NCBI RefSeq assembly: GCF_048771995.1
Contig: NC_133024.1
Coordinates: forward strand, 86,470,501-86,534,500
Reading direction: 5' to 3'
Source of the DNA: Taeniopygia guttata
Lineage: Eukaryota > Chordata > Aves > Passeriformes > Estrildidae
Length of the DNA stretch: 64,000 nt
Below the pieces are notes generated by a model, which made no database searches, was not told the DNA's origin, and saw only the letters and a program-made list of their open reading frames with translations. Shown here piece after piece: positions 32,216 to 44,000 of the stretch. Each line of letters starts with the position of its first letter. Position 1 is the stretch's first letter. The position numbers and the translations under genes are program-made.

Positions 32216-33980
32216 GGAATGTTTGAAAGTGTCCAACTTCTGTATTTTAAAATTTCTGAGAAATGTATCAGGCTCTAACATTATCAGTTTGTAACCTGCT
32301 TTTTTGACATCAGAGGAAGATAATGCTGAAAAACTATTGAATGTGACTTAACATGTGCTAAAAATTAATATAACTTGTATACAGAGATAATAGATGTAGC
32401 TTAAGAAGAACTATTTCCCTAACAGCAAATGGGTTTAAACTGTGGTTACAGGAGCTGAATGTGTTGCAATTTATGATGGAAATAGTTTCAGTTTTTCAGT
32501 TAGCACCTCTATATAGTTTATGTTGAATGGAAAGGAAGATGTGAAAAACTGTGTGAAATAACTGGTTTTCTCTAACTGATTCTCAACTGGTCAGGTTGTC
32601 AGAGCTTCATTCAAAAATCTGTTTTCCAATCTTAGTGCAAACTTTCATGTTCATAGTGACATTTTCAAAATTAAAATCTAAATTGTAGCTATTTTTAGTC
32701 AAGTTACATATCTGTTACCAGACCATAACTTATCCATTAAAATTGTATTAGTCTGAGACTAAAAAGTGTAAAGTTTATTCTCCTTTCACATATGTTCATG
32801 TACCACACAGCTAGCTATGACATTAGTTGAAAGGATCAATTGAACAGACCACATTCTGCAATGCAGATTAAAGTTCAAAAACTTGAGAATATTTTAAAAG
32901 AATATGAAAGCAAATGTGAGAAAAGCTCATGGAAAATATTGCTGTAAAAGACTGAGTCAAAAAAAGAAGTTTCCAAACTGTCACTATGAAGACAGTCTAT
33001 GAAAGCAAAAAAGCTGATGACATTTTACTTTACCATTTTATTTGCTGGCTGCTAAATAGTTTTCAGAGTATCATATAAAATCATTATCATCTTTATGATA
33101 TCAGCTTTCTTTTAGGTTTTAAAATCAGGTACTAAGTCATAAGACCAAAAGCACTGCAAAGTATCTTCTACACATTTTTAAAGCAGTTACAGTTAGTTAG
33201 ATCCTTAGCTTACCTTCATTGGAACTGTGCTGATTTACACTATGCAGGGTCTAATTGTTATAGATAGTGCTTCGTTCTGTGATGAGGAAAACACATGAGA
33301 TGAGACAGTAAAACACTCCAGGGTTTCTTCACTTCACCTCTGCAATGAAAACATGCAAGAAAGCCAGCTCTGTATAATCCCTCCCTTCTTTTAATTGTAA
33401 CCTGCTCGTTTTACCTCCAAACTGTCCCCTCCTGTTGAAATTGGGAACTTTTGCATTAGCAGTTGCCCTGGGTAAAAAACCCAAAATGTAGTTGTCACCA
33501 AGGAAATGTCTGGAGATTAAAAGGGTGATATGCAAATAAAAGAATTCCTGAGGGAATGATTTTTTTCCCTGCTGTTATCAAACTAACTTTATTTAGAGTA
33601 TAGTGAATCATTGCATAGTACTTAGCAGATAAAGCATTCATGGAATTAACAACGGCAAGCATTCATTTACTTAGGAACAGGACTCAAACAAGAAATATAC
33701 CTGTCAGAAACCACTGGTGGAAGGAACCACAGTTCCAATATACCAACATTTGGCTAACAAGCAAACTCAACTAATGACATGATGGCTTCTTTAGAAGTGA
33801 AACCATGCACTCACTTTGCAGCAATGTCCTGAAAATTTCCATTATTCTCCCCTTGGAAGCACAGAAAAAAAAAAAGCATTGAAATGGGGACATTTTTCAT
33901 AAAACCAGTGTGGAAACTTATCTTTTGCTGCCTTATCTCTTTTTTCTGCACACCATAGTTTGTAATTCCTTTTGGCGGGA
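32216..33980. other. Intergenic spacer, nothing recognised
   Basis: AT-rich with no recognised coding exon. It sits immediately upstream of the (TG)n tract and IL18R1 promoter island, so enhancer elements could lie here, but none can be named from sequence. Confidence 0.55.

Positions 33981-33982
<2 letters not shown>

Positions 33983-34024
<42 letters not shown>
33983..34024. repeat. (TG)21 microsatellite
   Basis: Uninterrupted alternating TG, 42 bases, about 150 bases upstream of the CpG island. Likely length-polymorphic and a classic Z-DNA-forming type of sequence. Confidence 0.97.
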
Positions 34025-34028
<4 letters not shown>

Positions 34029-34149
34029 GAGGTCTTTGCAGAATACCAGCGTTTCAGGGTTAGCTCTTTGCACGTCCTCACTCGCAAACCACGCAGCAAT
34101 GTGGGGAGGAAGCTGTAGCAGAATTAAAACTTCGTATACTCAGCACACT

Positions 34150-34560
34150 CCTTGGAAATGAGTCCTGCAATGTGTATTGAGCGGAAAAGCGGAGGAAGAG
34201 GCGTTTCGGCTAAAGACGACGGAAGACATCACCTCCTCACGCCTTTTCTTCCCCGAAAGGTTGTGAGAGGGAAGAGGTGCACACACTCCACCCCCCTCCG
34301 CCTGCTAAAAAAGTCGAGCATCACTCGCAGCGCTGGCGGGGCGCACCTCTGGGTGTCCGGGCCGGGCAGCCCCGCTCCGCTCCGCCCTGCCGCGCTGCAG
34401 CCAGGTAGGGCAGGGCGGGGGGACAGCGGGACGGGAGCGCCGGGGCTGGGCACCGACTCCTCCTGCTCCCCTCGCTCGGAGGAGCCCGGCCCTGCCCCGC
34501 TCAGGGCATCCCGGCGGCTGTGCGGGGGCCTCTCGCTGGCCGGAGACCTCTCCAGGGCAC
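34150..34560 (+). promoter_or_regulatory. IL18R1: CpG-island promoter and probable non-coding exon 1 of IL18R1
   Basis: An abrupt GC-rich, CpG-dense block in an otherwise AT-rich window (for example 'aagcggaggaagaggcgttt' and 'cgcagcgctggcggggcg'). A donor 'cag/gtaggg' lies at 34405, so a 5' exon ending at 34404 is proposed. No TATA box was identified; purine-rich GGAA motifs are candidate ETS sites. It lies 3.5 kb upstream of the first coding exon and on the right strand. Exon limits are inferred. Confidence 0.6.
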
Positions 34561-34705
34561 CCTGTCCTTCCCCAGCCCTGCCCTTCCCCAGCCCTGCCCT
34601 TCCCCAGCCCTGCCCGTCCCCAGCCCTGCCCTTCCCCAGCCCTGCCCGTCCCCAGCCCTGCCCTTCCCCAGCCCTGCCCGTCCCCAGCCCTGCCCTTCCC
34701 CAGTC
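34560..34705. repeat. 16-bp GC-rich minisatellite (about nine units)
   Basis: Unit 'cttccccagccctgcc', with alternating units carrying 'cg' in place of 'ct'. The minus strand reads as G-runs (GGGG..GGG..GGG..GGGG per unit), a repeated quadruplex-type motif. Because 16 is not a multiple of 3, the repeat stays open in several frames and creates long spurious reading frames on both strands. Confidence 0.93.
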
Positions 34706-35149
34706 CTCCCTCCCTGTCCCACCCAGCCGCGCTTCCCTGTCCGTGCAGTGCCCGGCCCTCCCAGAGTCACCTCTCTTGGACACCTCTGTGCAGGGCCCAT
34801 GCTGTACTTTTTCCTTATTACCCAGCTGGCATAAACAGTTTAGCCCTGAAAACGGCTTATTTCAACATACAGCGCCTGTCGCCGTCTCCACGCTGTCCGC
34901 AGCCCTTTTCCTCGCACCTGGGTGGCTTTGGAAGAGGATAGGCTCCGTCAGCACTGCTGTAAGTGGTAGGAGCAAAATATTATGCCTAAAACATTTGGGT
35001 ATCAGCTCTCAAATGCCTCATTTGGAAAAAAAATATTAATATCAAGGACTTGCTATTAACTTTTCATTAATGCTAGCAGAAATTAATTTCTCACATTTCC
35101 CTTTTCTGTTTTCCTTCCTGCAATCAACAGTTCTCTTTTTCTTTTTCAG

Positions 35150-35240
35150 AAGGTTTTTCAGGCTGAAATATCTATGTATTGACTCACTTGCTGAGAGAGA
35201 AAACTCTCTGTTTCAGTGATGAATGAGATTCAGAAGAGTT
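35150..35240 (+). other. IL18R1: Possible non-coding exon 2 of IL18R1
   Basis: Bounded by an acceptor 'ctttttcag' after a pyrimidine tract and a donor 'gtaagt' at 35241. It contains stop codons in all useful frames, fitting a 5' untranslated exon. A second donor-like 'gtaagt' lies at about 35319. No transcript evidence. Confidence 0.3.
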
Positions 35241-37886
35241 GTAAGTTCAAATTGCAACCCTCTGGAGTTTGGAAGGCTCCCTCTCCGCCCACTTTCCACC
35301 TGGCAAGATTTGCATAGTAAGTAAACAGCTTTACTTATGTTCTTTGAAATTAAGACAGATTTTCATTTTTACCAAGAAACTGCAATCCTGGCAGAATGGT
35401 GCTTGGATTTAGGATGGTTAAAACAACTGTTTGTTAAATATTTTTGTTTTCTTCATCAATGCTGCACAAATTATGGCACTGTGTGGTAATATTGAAAAAA
35501 TACTTAAATTCTCTAAGAAGCATTCTTAAAGAGGAAAGACTAGTGCTTTCCTTCTTTGACCTCAAAATGATGATTAGAACAGTCTCACGTTCAGAAGAAT
35601 CTGTTGGGGTTTTTTTTTTGTTTTTGTTTTTTTTTTTTTTTTTAAAGGAAGTCACAGCCCTTCAGGACCAAATTGAATTTTCCAAAAGTGTTGATCAAAC
35701 TTAGATACTTGTCCAAAATTGAGGATCAATAACTTTTATGTATCAGCCCAATTTGTGGTGATTCTAGAAAGTGGGGAATAATTTTAATGGTGCACGATTT
35801 TTTAATTCATGAGACATTGGTAATGTGCTTTACAGAATTTAAAATTTGGTTTTGTTTGAAGTTTTTGTTGGTGTCACAGTGGCAAAGCATTTTTAAGGAT
35901 CATATTTCATTATTAAAACCCCATCAGTTGTTTTAAACATGTATAAAACATTTAAAAAATGCTTAAAGCTGTTGTCACTTTGAACCTTATAGACAACTTA
36001 TAATTTAATCAATTTTCATTGAAACTGTCATTTCCCTCTACTGCCTTAGCGTTCTGTCCATTAGTATTTCTGTACTCCTTTATTAGGAAGACAATCTTTG
36101 CTTTTACTTTAAAATAAGTCTCATTTTTTTTCTGAAAATTAACAATCTTATTCTGTTTATCAAAGATTCTTTCTGGATTAGCTGACTTTCCCTAAAAGCA
36201 CTTTTCTTTTTTTCACATTTTTCTCCCCTCCTAACTTTGCATTGAAGAATACTCAAACTGCATGGCTCAAATGTTTTAGCCTACAGTAGAACAATTTCAG
36301 ACAAATTGATCATGTTCAGCAGCAATGAGAGGGTAAGATTAAGGTCTTGTGTCTTGATTTTTAGTAGTCATGAATCCCATACTTGGTCATTACTAAGTCA
36401 CTTCTGTTATATTGTGTGCATTCATCCAGCCTTCCACTGTGTGCTGATGTGATATACCAAAAAAAGGAAGTGGATTTAGAATTAAAGATCTGGTGTTAAA
36501 TGATTCTATCTTTATGTGGTGAACCATAGTCTTGTCTAAAGTCTGTGTTTCTTCTGAATGTGATAGGAAAGAAAAGCAAAGCAAAATTCAATAAATTAAA
36601 GAGAGAGGTCCTTCTTTCCTTATGAAATGTATGCATTTGAATTTCCATGTGTAATAAGGAACTGAAATTTTGTGTTGCAGTATTCAGCATCCAGATTCTC
36701 TTAGCTTTCTAAATCTGGATCTGCCTACCAGGCCATCTAAAAAAGGGATGTGAAACACTTCCTTCATCTTCTTGCAGTGCTTTAAGGGATGATGGCACAC
36801 TTGTAAAGAACTGAGAAGAAAGGTAAGAGAGGGAGGGCAGCTACCCAGTTTGGTGTCCTGGAATATTGCTGGAATTGCAGTAGCCACCTGCCTCCAATCT
36901 CTTCAGGTCAAAGGAACTTTCTGACTCCAGATCTTAGGGCAGCCTCTTAAACTTTGTGTTTTCTCAAATTGCAATAGGTTTACCCAATAAAAAAGAAATG
37001 GATTGCTAATGAGATTTTTTTTGGCAGGTCTCTCAGATCTCTGAAATACATCTGACGTGTGTTTGTCTCATCTATCCATTCATGTTTGGGTCACACTAAG
37101 CAAGGTTATCTGTTTTGGACTCGGGTTGAACTGAGCTGATTGTGTATCTCACCTATCTGTTTTGTAAGCAAAACAGAGGCTGAGTCTCAGGAGTAGCTCT
37201 GTCTTTGATTGTGAGTTAACCTGCTGTTCTGAGGAACCTCAGAATATGCTCCAAGCCAGTCTTAGCGGTGTTTTTCACTTGCCTTTGAAATAGTTGACTA
37301 CACATGAAGCAACTGAATATAGGCTGCTTCTTGTCCTCCCCCTCAGGGGAAATGTTAGAACTTTCAGCTGGAGCTTATTGCCCCTACAGACCAAACTGTG
37401 AAAGAAATGACACGTCCCATTGCTTTCCAACAGGCTCAAAGTTAGCCATCAACATATTCAATTTAGACCATTGTGCTGTTCTCATTGAAGGCAAGGGAAG
37501 TTTCCACTGGCTGTTTCTACAAGGTCCAGTCTTGCAAAGTTTATTCTCTTTGTGGAGAAAAAAAACCACTGTCCTGTCCTTTGGTAGGTATCTGCTGGCT
37601 CAGGATTTGAGTGCTCTTGTAATATTTCAAAATGCATCCATGAAATAAGAAAATGAAACAAGGAAATCCTAAGGTGCTTTCTGAATTTGAAATGAAATTG
37701 CAAAGAAAAAATCTAGATGCATTACCTGATGTATGAAAATAGCTGTTATCATAAAAATATGTTAGCTTCCCATTTGGAAAGCCCTCTTCAGCAGCAGGCA
37801 TAGTTACACTGCTCACATGCTCAAAGGAATCTGTTTCACTGGACTTGTGGTGAGCTGTGAATCTTGTGGGTTTTTTTTTTTTGCAG
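35241..37886 (+). other. IL18R1: 5' intron region of IL18R1
   Basis: AT-rich, with T-rich tracts at about 35611-35645. No coding exon or repeat family was recognised. Confidence 0.55.
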
Positions 37887-38009
37887 ACTTTCAGACAAGC
37901 AGGAACAATTCAATTTCTCTTTTTTTTTTTTGGAGAAGAAGTGAGAAGTAACTCAAGAAAATGACTCTGATGATTTTTTTTGTCATGTTGGTCATGGAAT
38001 CGGCTACTG
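37887..38009 (+). CDS. IL18R1: IL18R1 coding exon 1 (5'UTR end and signal peptide)
   Basis: Acceptor 'ttttgcag' ends at 37886. The ATG at 37961 opens [16 protein letters not shown], a short hydrophobic leader, with donor 'gtaagt' at 38010, phase 1. The 5'UTR part holds an 11-T run just before the start. Confidence 0.85.
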
Positions 38010-41000
38010 GTAAGTAAAAGTCTTCAATTCAATAATAGAACATTCAAAATATGTCCCAGCTTCTTGACAGTTGCTTGCAGTAGGACAAGTTTTGTTTTTT
38101 TCAGCCAAGAACAAAATCTCAAAGGTTTGGCAATTACAGCCCAGCTCCAGACTTGGGAAATTTGGTCCTAAACACTGAAAATATGAAATGAAAAAGCAAG
38201 GATGCTACCTGGAGAAACCTGATGATGTTGTATGTGACCATAACCATATGAAAAGACACAGCAAACAAGAGAAAGAGCCTGCTTCTTTTTGTGCCATTCA
38301 GAAGTGTGGTCACAAGTGTGGTAGTTGCTAAACAAAAATAATCTCTGAGAACCTCAGGAGAAAAAGAGACTGAAGGCTGATTTTATTTTTGACTCCTAAT
38401 CCTCGATCATGGTTCCTTTTCCATACTTTTAATAACTTCTGTATGCAAAAGTAAATTGGGGAAATTTGTTTGGAAAGGCAGACTTGAAGACTAAATTTTA
38501 CACACATAATCTCATTCCAAGGCAGTTGTCCAAAGATATCTGAAGTTTTTCAGAAATGTATCTACATAATGATTCTTTTAATTAAGAAGATAAGGAAATG
38601 CAAATGTTAATTTATAGGATCTGCTTTTATCTCAAACATATTTGTCAAGTGAAACCATATTAATTTCTCCTTTCCTCTTCCATTTGTGGCAGTTTCTTTA
38701 CTGTAGAGTATGGCCAGATTCTGCCTTTTGAGCCAATGGGATTCTGACACTGTGGAACACGTGAAAGAATTCTAGAGATAGGGAAATGTATTTTTATTTT
38801 CAGTCCTTCATTTTCCTTTTGGTGTTGCTTTAGTAAGATAGAATAAAGCCTTGGGAAAGACTGAGTTTTTTAGTAACTATTGCAGGAATAAATGAATAAA
38901 TGCTGCCAAACCATTTTGCTGAAAGAAATCTTTTTATAAAATACAATCAGCACAGCAAATCACTTTAAAGTCAGGCTAATGCAATTTTCTGAAATAAGTA
39001 CTTGGCTTCCTAATATATCTTTTCCCCCTTTCTCTGAAGAGAAACTGTGTCCCCTTCGTGCCTCCATTGATGTTCTAGAAGGGGAATATTTTTTCCTTTG
39101 TTATCTTGAGTCAAGGCAAGAACATTTTCAGGAAGAAGCATATGCAATAAACTGGTACAAAGAAAGTGCTGGGAAGCAGCAACTGATAAAGGATACACAC
39201 AGAATTGTTTCACAAATGAATTTTCTGGAGTTTTGGCCAGCTGAACTCAGTGACTCTGGGAATTACTCTGTCATTCACAGGTGAGTACACAACACAGTGG
39301 GTAAATGTCTTGCCTGTGCACATGTCTATGATGAAGATAATTTCTTTGTTGTGTTTTTTATAGCTAGTGGCATCCATATAATAGGGGCTTAGGGAACTGC
39401 TCTAACTGCAGTGTCATTTCCCACTTCATTTCACAGTAACTATCAAAGTAGACTTGTGATATTTATAAATATCTATAAGGAGTTTCAGCCTTTTAAATGT
39501 TCTGTGAACCTTTTGATAAGGCAGGTAGCATTTTTGCTGGCTTGTGATTAATTACCTAAGAAAAATGAGTGTCAGGCCACCCTTCCATCCACTGTCAAAA
39601 AAAAGGAAATGTTTGCTTGTCTTCTTCCCCAGACTTGTTCTTGCTTGCTGTGTTGTGTGGATCTCATGCTATGAGGCTTGCCAAATCATCTAACTGTATA
39701 GTAAAGATTAAACATAGCATAGCTGAACTCTGTTTGCTGTGCAAACCTTTGCCTGCATGGAGCCATTCAAAGAGCAAATGAAATAATTGGATTTGATTTC
39801 TTACTGCTGTAGAACACCATGGGTTAAAAGGAGAGACAAGGACAAGCCCTCATTATTTGGTGTCAATCTTCATTGGAACACCTTGAAAGGTACTAAATCA
39901 AAGGTTTGCTGCATGGAGTTCTTATGACTAACTTGCACTAAACCCATAATTCAGCATTTACAGTTGAAGCAATGATTAATTTGAAGCAGATCACCTTGCA
40001 TGTAATGATTTATGCTGTTCTCCAAGTAATATATTTAAAGTTCTACCCAGGTTTATAAAGCATATGGGACTGTGGATACTGAAAAATGCTCTCCATGTTT
40101 TTCCAGAAATACCGCAGACTCAAGTTTGATAGCTTACAGTTCTAAGACAGACTTCAATTGTTAACTTCCAAGTCAACTTGGAAGCTGAAAACATATTTTT
40201 GTTTTCATATATCATTACTGTTATTTTCTTACTGATATTATTTTAAAAAGTACTGATTCATGGTATATGAAATGCAAAATATTTTTAATTGTAGGGTAAA
40301 TATTGAGAAAAATTTTATTAATCTATGTTAAATTCAAGAGGATTTTCTTTAGGGATGATGAATATGGTAGTTTGTTGTGCTGTTTTGTTGTGTTGATCAG
40401 TTTTCTGTATGGTCACTTCACAAAAAAGCTATTAAATCTAAAAACTCACTCCAGTGCCACCTAATAAGTGTCAAAAAAATGCAGGCTGACTAATTTTGGG
40501 ATGGGAAAAGCTAGGTGGAGATCATACCTGAATTGCCAGGCTACTGAAGGAGACTGCCATAATGAGTCTAAAATACAGGGCAAAAGAGAAGAGAGCTGTG
40601 ATAAACCCAGCCTTAATTCATGATCATTGTGGTTTTCTGATTACTTTAAGGACTTGGGGTAATAACAGTAAAGCCAGAGTAAATCACAAGAATTCTACAA
40701 AATTACTATGAAAAAGTGCACATCTCAAAACTGAAGGAAACAGCCTTACATACAGAAGAAGGAGATGACAAGAGAAGAAGTGAAGTAAAACTATTAGAAC
40801 GAAGTTTGTTAAAATGAGTAATTGTTGGAAAACACAAAAATGTCAGAATCCTTTATGAAATTACTTGATTTACTCATTTGCTTAAGAGAGAAACTAAAAA
40901 AAAAAAGTTTTGATTACATCAAAGCATTCATTTGGAATTGAGAGTTTTGATTTTCTCCTTTATTGTCTTGTCTTCTAGAAATATGTTACCTTGTTACCTG

Positions 41001-44000
41001 CTACATTTTAAAAATCAGTTTTGGAAGAAAGTATTTTTGAGGAAAAAAGTCCTTTTTTATTTTTAGTTTTTAAATTTCTTTCTGTTAGACCCATATGACA
41101 CTGACACTCATTTTCTGTTAGGATCAGAATGATGCCAGAATCTTGCAATCCTCCTGTGGGAACTCTTCACAGATCTCACTGCTGGAACAATAGGCATAAG
41201 GGGATTTTTTAAAATGGGATTTTTATGGGATCTTTGGCTTAATTTATATGATGGTTCTCACTGTTGGCAGGCATATTAAATGAGTTACATTTCAGGAAAT
41301 ACAGATATTATTTCAAAAACTGTTTTCTGCAGAGACAGAGGATTTTTAGAAGTTTCTGTAGGGAACAGTTGTGGGCTGTGAACTTGTTTAAGATTTAATA
41401 TGAATGATACGAGTGGAATTATTTTAATTTATGAGTGTTTATAGTAGGTTAAAAGTTTTGCTTTTGAAAGAAGATATGCTAAGTAGATTTTTATTTATCT
41501 TTTTAATTTTCAACTGTTTATAGATAGGTATTTGTAAGCTATATGGGAAATAATTTTCAGAATACTTATAACTATTTAGGCAGTTTCAGGGAACAATGTG
41601 AGAATTACATATACTGCAGATTTTCAAGAAAAGCAGACAACATGTTGACAGATTTTGCAAACTAATTAAATGTAGGATTTTTTTCTGGTGTGTTACAATG
41701 ACAATATGCAAGAAGCAAGTAGTGAAAGTGACGTTTTTATGATATTTTAACCAGATGTGTCCTGCTGAGACACATATAGCTGAAGTGTGCATATATGTGT
41801 GTTGACATGCTCACGTGTGTTTGTTACTACACTAGACTCAGGATACAAATTCAGGAATCAATGGACATCACCTATAGGCCTGAATGTGTCCATCTTCAGC
41901 AACATCCTTGAAAATAAAAATTGTACTTATAGTCAGTGTGGTAAGCAGCAAAAACTGTGTCACAGGTCTTTGGAAAGATTTGTAATTTGTATGGGGTTTT
42001 TTGTAGCCTGTATCCTGTTGTTGTCAAAGAGAAAAACAGAATACAAAAAAGCAGGTCATTGGGTTGCTCTATTTTGGTAACCTTGAAACTGAGAGAACTT
42101 AGGAGTTCCTGAAAAAATAAAAAAACTACAGAGAACCACAATAAACACACAATAAATTTTAAAATCCAAATATTACTCAATTTTTCAATATGTTTAGAAC
42201 AACTGAAAGCTGTGGCAACACACATATATAGTTTAATACTGCAATTTGGAAAGCAGGGTGACAGTTTCTACAGAAGATTGCAATATTGAGATAACATTGG
42301 CTTGTTGCAGAAAAATAGCTAAGGGATTACTTAGATTTGGCTATGTATCCAGTAAGCTTGGTTTATATTATGTAAGGTCTTTCACTTCCCTGTATCATCT
42401 TCTGAGTCAAGCTGGATTTTGTTGTTCCTTCTTGGTGGGTTTGTTGAGGGGCAGATTGAAAAGCTGTTTAACCAGAAATGTTTTTTTCCCAACAAAGTAT
42501 CACTGAAGACTCTCCAATAAGGGAAAACCAGGGTAAAAATATATAACAATTCAGACACTAGCAGTTTAAAAAATACAACTAAATGTTTTGTGTATGTGTG
42601 TGTTGAAAACCATGCTATATGGCAGTCAACTAGAAATTATGTACAAAAGATTCATCTTTATTTGCACAGGTATGGTTTTAATGCTTTCCAGGGACATTCT
42701 CCTTGCCAGATTTTGGCTCATCAGGTAGAATATCTTGATCCAGTTCAAGTGTTTTCCCCAAATAGGATCACAGAAGAAAGCCTCTGTGGAGTAACAGTGC
42801 TGGGGAGAACATGTGGCTTTATGGACCCTTTTCTTTCATCTGCTGAATCTGGAGAGTAAAATCATTTGCATTTCATGGCTAGATCTGTAATTAATTCTCT
42901 AACAGTATTCAGATTAGTAGAGTGATGTCTAAAGAAACACACAGACTCCGTGGAATTAATTGGAATTAATGTTTATGTCCACACCTAAATTTATCTTGGT
43001 TACTGTAAGGGAGCGAGAGGCCATTCTGGGTCACAGGTGATCCTGTCCAAAACAAAATATATAAAATAGGTTGTATAAACTGCACTGTGACACGGTGACT
43101 TCTGACTGTGGTCCCACTGCTGACTGTGATTAGTAGCTCTGATTTAAATGGGTAAATAAGATGCTGAAGAATAGGTGAGAAGAGCTCCACCCAACGTGAA
43201 TACTCACATGAGCTCGTCTCTGATGGAAAAGCTTTGGTAAGGCTTTTCCTGTTTGTGACAGCATAGTTAGTTGATTTACCAAAACCACTACATGTTTTTA
43301 GAGAGTCAATTACAATTAGGAGTCATGAACATCTCAAGTGGGTAGAGAACCTGTGTAGCTTAAAAAAGGGGTACAATGCAAAGAGGGTAAGCATAAATAC
43401 ATTTGTTTGGGGAGCTTAAAAAGCAGAAAAGAAACAATCCAAGACTTGGTCTAAATTCATCCTTAAAATGATGTCCTAATAGCTCTTCTGAATCTTGTAC
43501 ACTCAAAAGACATGTCAAGAATGTGTTTAAGCTGATGTACTCACCAGGGCTGCTTCTCCATTCCAACTCCTTTGTCCTCTTGGACTGTCTCATTTAAACA
43601 ATTCTTGACTTCTGTTCTGGAAGAAATTTATTTTTCTTTTTTTAGAAGCAGAAAGCTTCAAACATATTTATGAAGATATGACTGAAATTGGAGGGAAGTG
43701 CTCTGTGATTGCTGCTTTTCCTTTGTCAGGCCCTGCTTGTTCAGAAAACAAATGAGAGCTCCATGCACTAATTGCAAAATTCCACCCATTAACTGACAGA
43801 ATCTCACCCACTAACTGACAGTGGCATATGGCTTTCTCTTAAGCTCTAACTTTGCCAAATGAAAGTCCTTCAGTTTCCTTTCCCTTGGTAGTCATGTATT
43901 TGGGTATATCAAACAGTGAAATTACAGTTATAATCTGATTCTTTCAAGGAATTTATGGAGACAACCTAGTAGATATCTAAATGACAATGATCAGCTCCTA

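Noticed and set aside
33842-34161. Frames through the (TG)n tract on both strands
   Set aside because: Poly Cys-Val and Thr-His products of a dinucleotide repeat.
34229-34800. Minus-strand frames of 184 and 99 codons with Gly/Arg-rich repeats
   Set aside because: Antisense reading of the same minisatellite; the low-complexity product mirrors the 16-bp unit.
34152-35039. A 295-codon + strand open frame, the longest in the window
   Set aside because: It is kept open by the 16-bp CCC-rich array, which lacks stops in several frames and is open on both strands. It crosses the proposed exon-1 donor and has no family similarity.
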